Source: a virus. Taken from it: DNA of 41,941 bases. Location of the stretch: IMG/VR virus record IMGVR_UViG_3300027659_000072, positions 1 through 41,941 of that record, one strand, 5' to 3'. Position numbers and translations under genes: made by a program. The stretch's first letter is position 1. Every line of letters begins with the position of its first letter. Below the pieces are notes generated by a model, which worked only from the letters and a program-made list of their open reading frames with translations, searched no databases and was not told where the DNA came from. Positions 1 to 6,898 of this stretch are shown in pieces.

Positions 1-423
1 ATCATAATACTTTTTAAGTGCAGAGAAGTACTTCTTGTGGTTCATCGGGTCCTTTGGTATGCTAACCAAGACCTTTAGTCCATCACCAGATGGTGACGTG
101 AACACACAGTAGCTGTACTTATCCTCCATTAGCATCTCCCTCTTGTTGTACAGGTCCTGCTCATTTTTAAATCCGTCAAAGTCTATGCATATAAATCCGC
201 TGTGCTCTATAATCGCATTGTCTGATCGCCTGCTGAATGTACCAGAGAAACATATCGCTGGTAGCTTCTTCTTCTTATCATTCCTCTCGTCCTTGTTAGA
301 TGAATTTCTTACATCCATCACCTTGTCCTTCGAGGCACCATTTCTTATCCTATCGATTGCCATTGATACGTCCTTGTAGAACGGCTCAGATGTATCGTTT
401 ATGGTCTTGAAGTATGTTATCAT
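1..423 (-). CDS. primase/helicase-type protein, BT4734/VirE-like N-terminal domain (partial)
   Basis: The frame stays open from the ATG at 423 to the window edge, so only the first 141 residues are present and the C-terminus is missing. The protein carries the pattern of the BT4734-like/VirE N-terminal domain common in Bacteroidota primase-helicases: a CFSGTFSRRSDNAI segment (about residues 58-71), then GFICIDFD (about 76-83), then FTSPSGDGLKVLVSIP (about 108-123). In the family these segments form the core of a primase-like fold, and full-length proteins usually continue into a helicase. The start overlaps the stop of the upstream minus-strand gene by four bases (ATGA), so the two are translationally linked. 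Priming of phage DNA replication is the likely role; whether a helicase follows cannot be seen here. Confidence 0.8.
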   Translation of the reverse strand, partial: MITYFKTINDTSEPFYKDVSMAIDRIRNGASKDKVMDVRNSSNKDERNDKKKKLPAICFSGTFSRRSDNAIIEHSGFICIDFDGFKNEQDLYNKREMLMEDKYSYCVFTSPSGDGLKVLVSIPKDPMNHKKYFSALKKYYD

Positions 424-641
424 TTGCTTAGTTCCTTCTTTAGCTTGGTTAGGTATAGTATGTTATCCATCTGCTCCTCTATGGCGTGGTCTATCCACTC
501 AGTGACAGACAAATCATCTCTGTCCATAGTGTTGTTATACTTCTTAATCCCCTTGATCGATCTTTCTTTGAATCGAACAATTACAGAGTCGACTATAGTG
601 TCAACCTGACCTTGTGTTGAGTTTGAATACCACATATACAT
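420..641 (-). CDS. small all-alpha MazG-like protein (EExxD), possible nucleotide pyrophosphohydrolase
   Basis: The 73-aa protein contains ERSIKGIKKYNNTMDR followed by TEWIDHAIEEQMDNILYL, a pattern I know from small phage proteins of the MazG-like group. The EExxD in the second helix would be the metal-binding part of a dNTP pyrophosphohydrolase. It is shorter than typical MazG proteins, and a second acidic motif is not obvious, so activity is inferred. It ends by ATGA overlap with the primase-like gene, fitting a role in nucleotide supply or replication. The leader is AT-rich with no Shine-Dalgarno site. Confidence 0.5.
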   Translation of the reverse strand: MYMWYSNSTQGQVDTIVDSVIVRFKERSIKGIKKYNNTMDRDDLSVTEWIDHAIEEQMDNILYLTKLKKELSK

Positions 642-660
642 TAAAATTAAATTGATTACT

Positions 661-696
661 TAAAAAAGAGGGTAGGCCATCCATAACTGCCTACCC
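661..696 (-). terminator. intrinsic terminator, minus strand
   Basis: An 8-bp perfect stem (670-677 with 689-696, GGGTAGGC/GCCTACCC) closes an 11-nt loop and is followed on the minus strand by six U residues (plus 662-667). It lies 3' of the tRNA-like element, so it would end a short RNA containing that element, or the transcript of the 57-aa gene at 814-987. The next gene (ATG at 641) would then need its own promoter. Confidence 0.75.
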
Positions 697-753
697 AGAG
701 TTTTTCCAAAAATGGTTGGTTAACCACAGAACCCTAACTGTACCTATGAAGTG

Positions 754-806
754 AAGTCGGGATAGGACTCGAACCCATGACCATGTGACCATCTCACATC
801 CCGACT
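754..806 (-). ncRNA. tRNA-like element lacking an anticodon arm
   Basis: On the minus strand a perfect 7-bp acceptor stem (AGTCGGG with CCCGACT) encloses a canonical T arm: 5-bp stem with one G-U and loop TTCGAGT. The only other arm is a short stem-loop whose loop AGATGGT looks like a D-loop with G18-G19. Total length is 52 nt plus discriminator, against about 73 or more for a tRNA. Read as a D-arm, the anticodon arm is missing. The alternative reading, a 5-bp anticodon arm with the D arm missing, would put G at position 33 where U is nearly universal, so I prefer the first. CCA is not encoded. It is either a remnant of a deleted tRNA or a deliberate tRNA mimic. The perfect acceptor stem argues against long decay. 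Confidence 0.6.
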
Positions 807-813
807 TATTAAC

Positions 814-987
814 CTAATTCTTTTTCATCATGCTTACTAGCCAGTGTCCGATGAAGATTGGCATTGATATCCATCCTAGGCACACACACCATACTATGAT
901 GATGAAATGTCCTATGCCATCTGCCAATCGATCATGCAGTACACCAAACATGAATGCTGATGAAAATAAATAATAAAACAACAACAT
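814..987 (-). CDS. small membrane protein, 57 aa
   Basis: The ATG at 987 lies two bases after the stop of the DUF3127 gene, and the frame ends with TAG at 814. The product has two hydrophobic stretches (about residues 2-16 and 27-51, the second rich in I, V, W and C) separated by a charged DRLADG turn, with a basic MMKKN tail, so it is probably a two-helix inner-membrane protein. No family recognised. It is the last coding gene before the tRNA-like element and terminator. Position and reading frame support it as a real gene. Confidence 0.6.
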   Translation of the reverse strand: MLLFYYLFSSAFMFGVLHDRLADGIGHFIIIVWCVCLGWISMPIFIGHWLVSMMKKN

Positions 988-989
988 AA

Positions 990-1331
990 TTAAAAGGGTA
1001 AGTCTGCGTCAGTGTCGTTTGCGTCACCTACAGCAATAGCTGGCTCTGGCATCTTAGCTCCCTCTATCGCATCTACCCTCCATGCCTCTAAATTGTTGAA
1101 GTACTTGCCTTGGTACTCACGTCCTCTGATACGAAAACATACCTCAACCTCTTGACCCTCAGCGATTTGATCTAACTTTTCGCAGTTGTTTTGAGTCAGC
1201 TGAAATGAAATATCTTGTGGATACTTCTCGTCAGGCTCGTTCAATACAAACTCTCGCTTTTGGAACTTGTCCGTGATCTGAACCGTTTCATTGATCACCT
1301 TAATCACCCCCCTCATTTTAAAATCACTCAT
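990..1331 (-). CDS. DUF3127-like single-stranded DNA-binding candidate
   Basis: The 113-aa protein looks like the DUF3127 family of Bacteroidota and their phages: GVIKVINETVQITDKFQKREFV at the N-terminus, then VEVCFRIRGREYQGKYFNNLEAWRV, which fits an OB-fold. The acidic C-terminus ends DADLPF, closely resembling the DDDIPF tip by which bacterial SSB recruits replication and repair proteins. The neighbouring nuclease and partner protein make a single-strand binding role in replication or recombination likely. The start overlaps the nuclease stop by four bases. No biochemical role is proven by the sequence alone. Confidence 0.7.
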   Translation of the reverse strand: MSDFKMRGVIKVINETVQITDKFQKREFVLNEPDEKYPQDISFQLTQNNCEKLDQIAEGQEVEVCFRIRGREYQGKYFNNLEAWRVDAIEGAKMPEPAIAVGDANDTDADLPF

Positions 1332-2098
1332 GTGTTTTTTGATTTTAGTAAATTATAATACTCATTTGCATACTTCTCGGCAGCAGCTAGCCGTTTGTCC
1401 ATCTTGACAATATCATCGCTCGTAAGCTTTACAGGTACTATTGTAGCCCTCAATTCATCGTTTAGGTCCTCCATGTAGTGAAGGCTGTCGTGTTCGTACT
1501 CTGGCTTTAATGCCTCTGGAGTGGTTGTCAAAATAAATGCAACCTCACCATCAGACCAGTCATCTCCAGTCATCTTAGTCAGCATGTATAGGTAGTGTTT
1601 TACTTGCCACTCATAGCCACTATCGTATGCCTTCTTCAACGTTTTAGGGAACGTCTTCTTTGACCATGACGATTTCAAGTCGATCACTCTTCTTCTTTCA
1701 CAATCAACAACGTCTGGGTGACCACCCGATATTCCGTACTCAAGTTCGTAGAAATTGTCAAACGATTCCTGCTTGTGGTAGCTCGTAAAGAAGATACGAT
1801 TATATATCTCGCACGACTCTGCCTCCACGTCCCACCCCTTCTGTGTCTTTGAGTTGGAGAAGTTCTCCTCGTACTTGTACACCTGCTGATCGATGATGTC
1901 CTCGATTAAGCTCTTGGCACCAGCACTCAAATCTACCGAGTCCTGCTTCATCTCTAACTTGTCACGCTCCCTTGCCTGTGCCTCTGTCAACTTTATCTTA
2001 GACTTTAGTTCAATAAGCTTTGCCAATTGGATGTCTGTCAGTCCGTCATCGCCCAAGAACAATGGTGCGCATGACGATGATCTAATTCTTAATTTCAT
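1328..2098 (-). CDS. PD-(D/E)XK family nuclease (RecB/Cas4-like exonuclease)
   Basis: The 256-aa protein has the motif series of this nuclease superfamily: an upstream acidic region (around E92/E120), GHPD at 126-129, DLK at 140-142, and a downstream WQVKHYLYM that matches the QxxxY motif of RecB-like members. These residues bind Mg and cut the phosphodiester bond. Phages commonly use such enzymes to resect DNA ends for recombination-dependent replication. It is encoded between an SSB-like protein and a conserved partner, with overlaps on both sides (4 and 17 bases), so the three form one unit. The direction of exonuclease action cannot be read from the sequence. Confidence 0.85.
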   Translation of the reverse strand: MKLRIRSSSCAPLFLGDDGLTDIQLAKLIELKSKIKLTEAQARERDKLEMKQDSVDLSAGAKSLIEDIIDQQVYKYEENFSNSKTQKGWDVEAESCEIYNRIFFTSYHKQESFDNFYELEYGISGGHPDVVDCERRRVIDLKSSWSKKTFPKTLKKAYDSGYEWQVKHYLYMLTKMTGDDWSDGEVAFILTTTPEALKPEYEHDSLHYMEDLNDELRATIVPVKLTSDDIVKMDKRLAAAEKYANEYYNLLKSKNT

Positions 2099-2567
2099 TT
2101 AGTATCTCCATTTGTTCGTTAGTAATAGTGTACGCCTTATTGATCTTGTCAATGGTCGTTCTGCCAGACTCTAGGGCCTCGATGGCCTTTGTCATCTGGT
2201 CAGCTGTTAGTGTAGGTAGCTCCTTCTTTGGTAAAGGTCGGACGCTAAATCGTAGCGCATCAACCAATCCTTGTGGACTCTTGACCTTCTCTGTCATCAT
2301 TACAATCTGCTTGCCTACGTAGTCCTCTGCGTTGAATGAGTTAAAGAATGTCTCTAGTCGCTTGAAGTTTGACCTGTTGCATATCATTGGCTTGTCAAAT
2401 TCTTTTAGCTTAACGAAGACCTTGTCCTCCTTGCCCATCTCTCCCACAAATACGTCTTGGTATATCCGTTCGATTGTTACAACCTTTGGCTCGTATTTTC
2501 CATTTACCTCCAAGTCCCACGAGCCTAGGTACTTGTTGTCTTTCATTAGATTTCTCCAGTGTGCCAT
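2082..2567 (-). CDS. conserved phage protein associated with recombination nuclease
   Basis: The 161-aa protein starts MAHWRNLMKDNKYLGSWDLE, a beginning I recognise from a widespread phage family found next to RecB-like nucleases. The core (VTIERIYQDVF, then KPMICNRSNFKRLETFF, then DYVGKQIVM and VDALRFSVRP) suggests a compact beta-rich, OB-like fold. The C-terminal 45 residues are predicted helical. It overlaps the nuclease gene by 17 bases, so the two are probably made together. A DNA-binding or annealing role is an inference from context. Upstream is the AT-rich leader AATTAAATAAATATAT and a near-match to a TAnnTTTG box. Confidence 0.65.
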   Translation of the reverse strand: MAHWRNLMKDNKYLGSWDLEVNGKYEPKVVTIERIYQDVFVGEMGKEDKVFVKLKEFDKPMICNRSNFKRLETFFNSFNAEDYVGKQIVMMTEKVKSPQGLVDALRFSVRPLPKKELPTLTADQMTKAIEALESGRTTIDKINKAYTITNEQMEILNEIKN

Positions 2568-2598
2568 ATATATTTATTTAATTAGGGGGTTACAAAGA

Positions 2599-2988
2599 TT
2601 ATAAAATTTCGCTTAACAGCAATGAATATCTATCTTTTTTTATTAACAATTTTTGTTTTCGTTCCGTTAGCTCGTTAATGTTGTACAGGTCAGAGTCCAT
2701 CTCAGCGTATCGTATCAAAGAATCTACCTTCTTAATCTTTCGTTCGCAAACGTCTACGTTTAGGTTGTAGCAACCTGCCAGCCAGCCGTTGTTCTCGAAT
2801 ACAAGCATCTGAAATTCATCTATCTTCTCGTACTTGTCGCTAGAGGTCATGGTATTCATAATCTCAATGCGATTGTCAGAGTCAAACAACTCTATCTTAA
2901 CTCCGTGGTCTACGTACCACGAGCTGTATCCCGTTCGGTAGATCTTGTCTTCCGATGTCAGATCGTTCCATGATTTATTCTGGTTCAT
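2599..2988 (-). CDS. hypothetical protein, 129 aa
   Basis: No family recognised. The N-terminal half is mixed alpha/beta with several Trp and Tyr residues; the C-terminal third (from about residue 80) is a charged helical segment, NINELTERKQKLLIKKDRY, likely a coiled coil. It has no signal peptide or membrane segment, so it is expected in the cytoplasm. Its start overlaps the end of the exported protein gene at 2975-3361 by 14 bases, so the two are co-transcribed. Leader is AT-rich (TTAAATAAATAT), as in other genes of this block. Confidence 0.7.
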   Translation of the reverse strand: MNQNKSWNDLTSEDKIYRTGYSSWYVDHGVKIELFDSDNRIEIMNTMTSSDKYEKIDEFQMLVFENNGWLAGCYNLNVDVCERKIKKVDSLIRYAEMDSDLYNINELTERKQKLLIKKDRYSLLLSEIL

Positions 2989-3361
2989 ATATATATAGAT
3001 ATTTATTTAATAATAATAATTCATCATACACATTCTCTTGGTGTTTGACAACTAATATATAACCTCCATTTTGTATTTTGTTACAAGATAAAAAATATAT
3101 ACGATTTTTGTTTTTATAGTCAGGCCAATATGTTACTATTAAAACATCAGACTTTTTATCTATAACAGTATAGTTTGTGTCTCGATCATTAGCGTCTATT
3201 ACACGCATGATTGTATGAATAGCCTCGTTTTTTGTCTTCAAGACTGAGGAGAATACATCGTCCCCGTTATCTAATCGCACCGAGTCTAAACCCACGAAGT
3301 TTTGTGCGAATGATGTTACCGATATTCCTATGAATAACATCGTTGTTTTAAGTTTTCTCAT
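2975..3361 (-). CDS. exported hypothetical protein with signal peptide
   Basis: The first 20 residues are a clear Sec signal peptide (MRKLKT, hydrophobic LFIGISVTSF, cleavage after AQ), of the style common in Bacteroidota. The mature part of about 108 residues is mixed alpha/beta with no recognised family. Exported early phage proteins are often thought to act in the periplasm, for instance in superinfection exclusion, but nothing here proves that. A second exported protein of similar size is encoded at 4354-4806. Confidence 0.7.
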   Translation of the reverse strand: MRKLKTTMLFIGISVTSFAQNFVGLDSVRLDNGDDVFSSVLKTKNEAIHTIMRVIDANDRDTNYTVIDKKSDVLIVTYWPDYKNKNRIYFLSCNKIQNGGYILVVKHQENVYDELLLLNKYLYIYEPE

Positions 3362-3373
3362 TTCATATTTAAT

Positions 3374-3541
3374 TTAAATTAGTAATTCTCCAAGTGCAAT
3401 AATCATATAGTACACAAGAAATATAGACGACCCCATAGCTATTATTATACCTGAAAGTGCTATGAATCTGTACCTTATAAACTTTAATGGAAGCCAACAC
3501 GATAACGTGAAGACTGTAAACGATATTAAAAAATTTGTCAT
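3374..3541 (-). CDS. small membrane protein, 55 aa
   Basis: The frame runs from the ATG at 3541 to TAA at 3374. It encodes two hydrophobic segments (about residues 3-17 and 28-49) joined by a basic KFIRYRF turn, giving a two-helix membrane protein. No family recognised. It lies three bases after the stop of the 89-aa gene (3545) and 12 bases before the exported-protein gene, which supports it as part of the operon. The role is unknown; small membrane proteins in early phage blocks often target host envelope functions. Confidence 0.6.
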   Translation of the reverse strand: MTNFLISFTVFTLSCWLPLKFIRYRFIALSGIIIAMGSSIFLVYYMIIALGELLI

Positions 3542-3544
3542 GTC

Positions 3545-3814
3545 TTAAGTTTTAGTGAACCTTGGACTGCACCCAAGGATTATGCTCGGGCGGAAGCCCC
3601 TCTCTTTTATCTTGTAAATTTTAATCGTGTCATCTACTATCTCATCGAACACCTTCTCGTCTATCTCGTAGTCCATGTATGGTATCACCTTCTGACCCCT
3701 CTCGTTTATCTCTGCATTATTGAATAGCTCGTCAAACGATGCTGAAGGTGTAGAGTATGCGTATAGCTGTCGGTAGCAGTGCATGATCGCTATGTCTATT
3801 TTTTTTTGTCTCAT
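3545..3814 (-). CDS. hypothetical protein, 89 aa
   Basis: No family recognised. The protein is soluble, with a basic N-terminus (MRQKK), a central acidic stretch (DYEIDEKVFDEIVDD) and a basic C-terminus. The start overlaps the stop of the preceding gene (TAATG at 3812-3816), a sign of translational coupling. Likely an early accessory protein. Confidence 0.65.
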   Translation of the reverse strand: MRQKKIDIAIMHCYRQLYAYSTPSASFDELFNNAEINERGQKVIPYMDYEIDEKVFDEIVDDTIKIYKIKERGFRPSIILGCSPRFTKT

Positions 3815-3981
3815 TACTCTAGTTTTAGTTTCTCGATTAGTGTTAGTAGTGTTGTGTACTTAGTTTGTAGTCTCTGAGTACTTTGGTCTTTGTATCCAAA
3901 TTCCGATACCATCTCCTCGTACTCATCCTTTAGCTCTAGCATGTAGGCAAGGATAATTGCTGTCATTTGTTCTTTGTCCAT
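3814..3981 (-). CDS. hypothetical helical protein, 55 aa
   Basis: The frame runs from the ATG at 3981 to TAA at 3814 and shares its last base with the next start. The product is strongly helical and charged (KDEYEEMVSEFGYKDQ, then TLLTLIEKLKLE) and may form a short coiled coil or dimer. No family recognised. Tight packing between 3993 and 3814 supports it as a real gene. Confidence 0.6.
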   Translation of the reverse strand: MDKEQMTAIILAYMLELKDEYEEMVSEFGYKDQSTQRLQTKYTTLLTLIEKLKLE

Positions 3982-3992
3982 TTGTCTTTATT

Positions 3993-4175
3993 TTAATAGT
4001 TCATACCATAATCTTTTAGGTCTATTGGAGAAATTTTTCCGCTCTCTAATAAATCAATTAGCCCGTGAAATTGTTCTGCTCCATCAATTCCCATGTCGTT
4101 CATATCCTTTATAAAACGAATTACGTGATCATAACAATAGTCAATCGCATCGTCTGTTGTTGTTTCTTCTGTCAT
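3993..4175 (-). CDS. hypothetical acidic protein, 60 aa
   Basis: An acidic, probably helical protein (TEETTTDDAIDYCYDHVIRF). No family recognised. The start overlaps the stop of the 60-aa gene at 4172 by four bases, so both are read from one transcript. Confidence 0.6.
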   Translation of the reverse strand: MTEETTTDDAIDYCYDHVIRFIKDMNDMGIDGAEQFHGLIDLLESGKISPIDLKDYGMNY

Positions 4176-4354
4176 ATCGTTTTTTTATAGTCAATAAAAA
4201 ATCCTATCGCCACAATGATGTTCATGCCACACGACATTAGTATCTCGTGGATGTCAGCATATACATTCATTGATAAATGTACATGACCAACCATCCAAAA
4301 AGGTATGGATAAGTTTTGGCTCACCCATACCAATAGATATCTTACAAAGTGCAT
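4172..4354 (-). CDS. small membrane-associated protein, 60 aa
   Basis: I take the ATG at 4354, which overlaps the TGA of the upstream gene by one base (TGATG), rather than the TTG one codon earlier. The protein has an amphipathic hydrophobic N-terminal half and a hydrophobic C-terminal helix (IIVAIGFFI) before a basic KK tail, so it is probably membrane bound. No family recognised. Confidence 0.55.
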   Translation of the reverse strand: MHFVRYLLVWVSQNLSIPFWMVGHVHLSMNVYADIHEILMSCGMNIIVAIGFFIDYKKTI

Positions 4355-4806
4355 CAAGGAGCAACCACATAGTTATATGCACTTGTGCTTCCTGACATCT
4401 TGAACTCATATGTTTCTGATTTACATGTAGTATCATTAATTCTTACCTTTACTGATGAAGCACTTTTGAAGCTAGATAGCATCTCATGTGTTGTCAAATT
4501 GTCTACAAAGAATACTGTCTCATTATCATCAGAGACATAACAATCTAATAGATTGTATTTTTGATATACCCCGTTAACCAAAAAGGACATGTCTACATTT
4601 ACAATATCATCACATATGTATACACCTCCAATATAAAAAGATATTTCATTATTATAATTCTCAAGTTTTAACCATTGATTTTTAGCAACATTAGTATATG
4701 CAATCTTGTATGGAGTATCAAATCCATTGTCAACCTTTTTGGTTACCCATTGTGAACTTGCTGTATAGCTTAGTGCTAATCCTATTGTCATTAATAAAAT
4801 TTTCAT
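4354..4806 (-). CDS. exported hypothetical protein, 150 aa
   Basis: Residues 1-19 form a signal peptide (MKILLMTIGLALSYTASSQ). The mature part is beta-rich with Cys residues that could form a disulfide in the periplasm (YICDD, LLDCYV, TTCKSE). No family recognised. It is the second exported protein in this block and is coupled to a small membrane protein by a one-base overlap. Together they may form an envelope-acting pair; that is inference. Confidence 0.7.
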   Translation of the reverse strand: MKILLMTIGLALSYTASSQWVTKKVDNGFDTPYKIAYTNVAKNQWLKLENYNNEISFYIGGVYICDDIVNVDMSFLVNGVYQKYNLLDCYVSDDNETVFFVDNLTTHEMLSSFKSASSVKVRINDTTCKSETYEFKMSGSTSAYNYVVAP

Positions 4807-4872
4807 ATTATAATTTATTTAATTGCGCCTACTCTATAAGGTTTTCAGCGTCCCCTTTCACTCGTAATGAAT

Positions 4873-5058
4873 TTAGTTTGAATTAGTTTCATGAACCAAA
4901 AATTGAACGACCGATGGCTCGATCGATATGATTGTGGCTCCTATGTCAATAAAGAACATGTTGAAATAAAAAGTAGCGTCTTCCTTAGAATTTGCCCATA
5001 CCTTGTCTACAAATCTATCCTTCCCGAATACAGTGTAGTTGATCTTATACGCTCTCAT
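4873..5058 (-). CDS. hypothetical protein, 61 aa
   Basis: A small mixed alpha/beta protein that begins MRAYKINYTVFGKDRFVDKV, resembling tiny phage proteins that alternate two beta strands, a helix and a strand. No function known. The start overlaps the preceding stop by four bases (ATGA). The 66 bases after it hold no gene. Confidence 0.6.
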   Translation of the reverse strand: MRAYKINYTVFGKDRFVDKVWANSKEDATFYFNMFFIDIGATIISIEPSVVQFLVHETNSN

Positions 5059-5189
5059 AACTTACAAATATATATAATGTTATTACTATCGCCAAACTTT
5101 TTTAAGGCCTCAGCATAATTCCTTGCGTCTACGTTCACTCCCGAACATAGACCCCTCGATATCTCGAAGCATATGTGGTAGGTAGTCAT
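5055..5189 (-). CDS. hypothetical protein, 44 aa
   Basis: A 44-aa frame fits exactly between its neighbours with ATGA overlaps at both ends (5187-5189 and 5055-5058), strong evidence that it is translated. Composition is mixed, with three Cys (HICFEI, GLCSG, YICKL). It shares the layout strand-helix-strand with the 61-aa product downstream. No family recognised. Confidence 0.6.
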   Translation of the reverse strand: MTTYHICFEISRGLCSGVNVDARNYAEALKKFGDSNNIIYICKL

Positions 5190-5605
5190 AGCTCTAGCTC
5201 TATATGGTTAATAACTTGGTACTCGTAGTCAACGTCATTGTTGTACGGGTATGCCTGTATGATGTAGTTTAGCCACTCTCTCTCGTTCTTAAATTCGTGC
5301 TTCTGCATGTAGTCGAAGTGAACGTCAAACTTGCCCTCGGCAAACTCGATGGTGTACCACTCGTCTAGGTCATCAAATTGGATGGTCTTGGTCTCAACTC
5401 CGTAAGTCAAGTCGACATATCGGAGGATAGGATTGATTTTTGCTTTCATAGTTTTATGGGTTAGATTAAATTTACTCATTATCTGCTCCTCCTCCATTAT
5501 TAAGGCGGAGCCGTATACATTCATCAATTCATTTGTAGTCATTTGTTCATCTCTCATTAACATTAATTGGCTGAATAGCCATTCTACTGCGGTTTGTTCT
5601 TTCAT
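5186..5605 (-). CDS. conserved-type phage protein, 139 aa
   Basis: Begins MKEQTAVEWLFSQL and continues with a MEEEQIMSKFNL helix, a start motif I have seen in many small proteins of Bacteroidota phages. The rest is acidic and aromatic-rich (DEWYTIEF, FDVHFDYM). Function unknown. Its leader, AACCCCTAAACAA then ATG, is a variant of the AAAACCTAGAA leader used further upstream, so it is probably the same expression class. Confidence 0.7.
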   Translation of the reverse strand: MKEQTAVEWLFSQLMLMRDEQMTTNELMNVYGSALIMEEEQIMSKFNLTHKTMKAKINPILRYVDLTYGVETKTIQFDDLDEWYTIEFAEGKFDVHFDYMQKHEFKNEREWLNYIIQAYPYNNDVDYEYQVINHIELEL

Positions 5606-5616
5606 TTGTTTAGGGG

Positions 5617-5820
5617 TTAAATTATACTTTCTGAAATTTCATTAAATCGAATAGTCGCCTCTTCAAGAGAGTCATAGCATTCATCACATGTATCGTACAT
5701 ATAATATACCCGATACGGATATGTATTGCCATCAATCTTGTCAAGTTTAGCAGTTATTTTTTTGAAATAACCACCCATGTTCGTTTGACCCGTTTTTGAT
5801 AATATTGTTGTCGTTGTCAT
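5617..5820 (-). CDS. hypothetical protein, 67 aa
   Basis: A small soluble protein with a Thr-rich N-terminus and a YDTCDECYDSLEEATIRF segment, whose CxxC pair could bind metal although only two Cys are present. No family recognised. The start overlaps the upstream stop by four bases. Confidence 0.6.
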   Translation of the reverse strand: MTTTTILSKTGQTNMGGYFKKITAKLDKIDGNTYPYRVYYMYDTCDECYDSLEEATIRFNEISESII

Positions 5821-6008
5821 AAGTTCTCCTTTAAATAATTATCCATGTACTCCTCAAATGATTCGTCTTCCCAATTTTTGTCTTGGCTGTAGCTGTTGAC
5901 AAACTTCTCAGATAGGCTGTACACCTTATCGAATGTTTGCCATACGCTCTCGTTCTGCTCGAAGCCCCAATAGTAGTAAGCTACGAATAATGCTCTGTCT
6001 TTTTCCAT
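5817..6008 (-). CDS. hypothetical acidic protein, 63 aa
   Basis: An acidic, aromatic-rich small protein (FVAYYYWGFEQ; EDESFEEYMDNYLKENL). No family recognised. It is the first gene downstream of the iteron/AT-rich region at 6009-6350, whose nearest repeat is about 5 bases from its start codon. Transcription or repression of this gene could therefore be tied to that region. Confidence 0.6.
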   Translation of the reverse strand: MEKDRALFVAYYYWGFEQNESVWQTFDKVYSLSEKFVNSYSQDKNWEDESFEEYMDNYLKENL

Positions 6009-6350
6009 TTTGTGTTGGTTTTTAGTGATTAGTGTTGGTTTATGTTGATTTTATGTTGATTTGAAATTCTGTAGCCCTTGGTACTGCTAGGTTAGTGTTA
6101 GAATGTTAATTTTTACCCTTCTATAGAGAAAAAAAAAATAAATTATATATATATAGTACTATATAGTTCTACTATATAGTTTTATTTAATTTCACGCTAG
6201 TTTTGTCTTCAAAATCAACATTCCGACACAAAGTCAATGGTAGCAAGGCTTTCAGAAAAAAAAATCAACACTAAATCAACACGAGTCAACACTGAAAATA
6301 GTTAAACGATTGATTGATAGGTTTTTAGGTGATTTGATTTCAACACTCAC
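6009..6350. other. iteron-flanked AT-rich region, candidate replication origin
   Basis: No gene fits in this 340-base gap. The left part carries TGTTGRTT at 6013-6020, 6033-6040, 6043-6050 and 6054-6061. The right part carries the inverse, AATCAACA, at 6213-6220, 6263-6270 and 6274-6281, and AGTCAACA at 6284-6291. Between them is a very AT-rich core (about 6127-6190) made of TATA and CTATATAG runs. Inverted iteron arrays around an easily melted core are what phage and plasmid origins show. An operator region for a repressor is the main alternative. Confidence 0.5.
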
Positions 6351-6352
6351 AA

Positions 6353-6709
6353 TCATAGGTCGATTGAATGGCCGTTGTCAATGTTGAAGATAGCCTTCTG
6401 ATTGTTAATCCTGCCCATCAAGATTGCGTCCACTAGGTTTGGAAGAACAATTGATACGTCAAGGTACAGCCATCCATCGTCTACCCATCCGCCTATATGG
6501 TTCTCGGGCATAGATAGTTCTAGCCCGTGTATAGAGATGAATTCCTTGATTGTCTGCTCGATCGATTGTCGGGTCTCGTCTATTGGTGTCTTGGAGCCTC
6601 CCTTCAGACTGACCGCATAGCCCGTTGTTGGTGATGTACCATTTGATAGATTGAATGTGGCTCCACCATTCTCGATGATGGAGTCCACGAAGTCATGTAG
6701 GTTTTTCAT
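6353..6709 (-). CDS. conserved-type phage early protein, 118 aa
   Basis: The layout HDFVDSIIENGGATFNLSNG, then GYAVSL, then GGWVDDGWLYLDVS and GRINNQKAIFNI matches a small family seen in many phages and actinobacterial viruses, for which I know no function. The mixed alpha/beta protein has no membrane segment. Its leader AAAACCTAGAAC is followed by AT and the ATG, and the stop codon of the upstream 54-aa gene lies 12 bases before the start region, inside the same leader. Confidence 0.7.
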   Translation of the reverse strand: MKNLHDFVDSIIENGGATFNLSNGTSPTTGYAVSLKGGSKTPIDETRQSIEQTIKEFISIHGLELSMPENHIGGWVDDGWLYLDVSIVLPNLVDAILMGRINNQKAIFNIDNGHSIDL

Positions 6710-6721
6710 ATGTTCTAGGTT

Positions 6722-6886
6722 TTATTTGGTTTGTAAATTTTTATCTAAATTATATTTTTGAATTAAATGGAATTGTTCCCATGAATCTAGCCAATTGAAA
6801 TACATAGTTCCAAAAATTCTCTGTGCTAATAAATCTTTTTCTTGATACGTACATCCAATTGGTTTTTTAAATCTTTCATCAGTCAT
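6722..6886 (-). CDS. hypothetical protein, 54 aa
   Basis: Runs from the ATG at 6886, preceded by TTTAAAACCTAGAAC, to TAA at 6722. The stop is itself part of the next gene's leader. The product is helical and aromatic-rich (FNWLDSWEQFHLIQKY), with no recognised family. The conserved leader and exact spacing support it as a real gene. Confidence 0.65.
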   Translation of the reverse strand: MTDERFKKPIGCTYQEKDLLAQRIFGTMYFNWLDSWEQFHLIQKYNLDKNLQTK

Positions 6887-6898
6887 ATGTTCTAGGTT

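Noticed and set aside
755-806. Ordinary functional tRNA
   Set aside because: Only 52 nt, with a missing arm and no credible anticodon loop (no U33).
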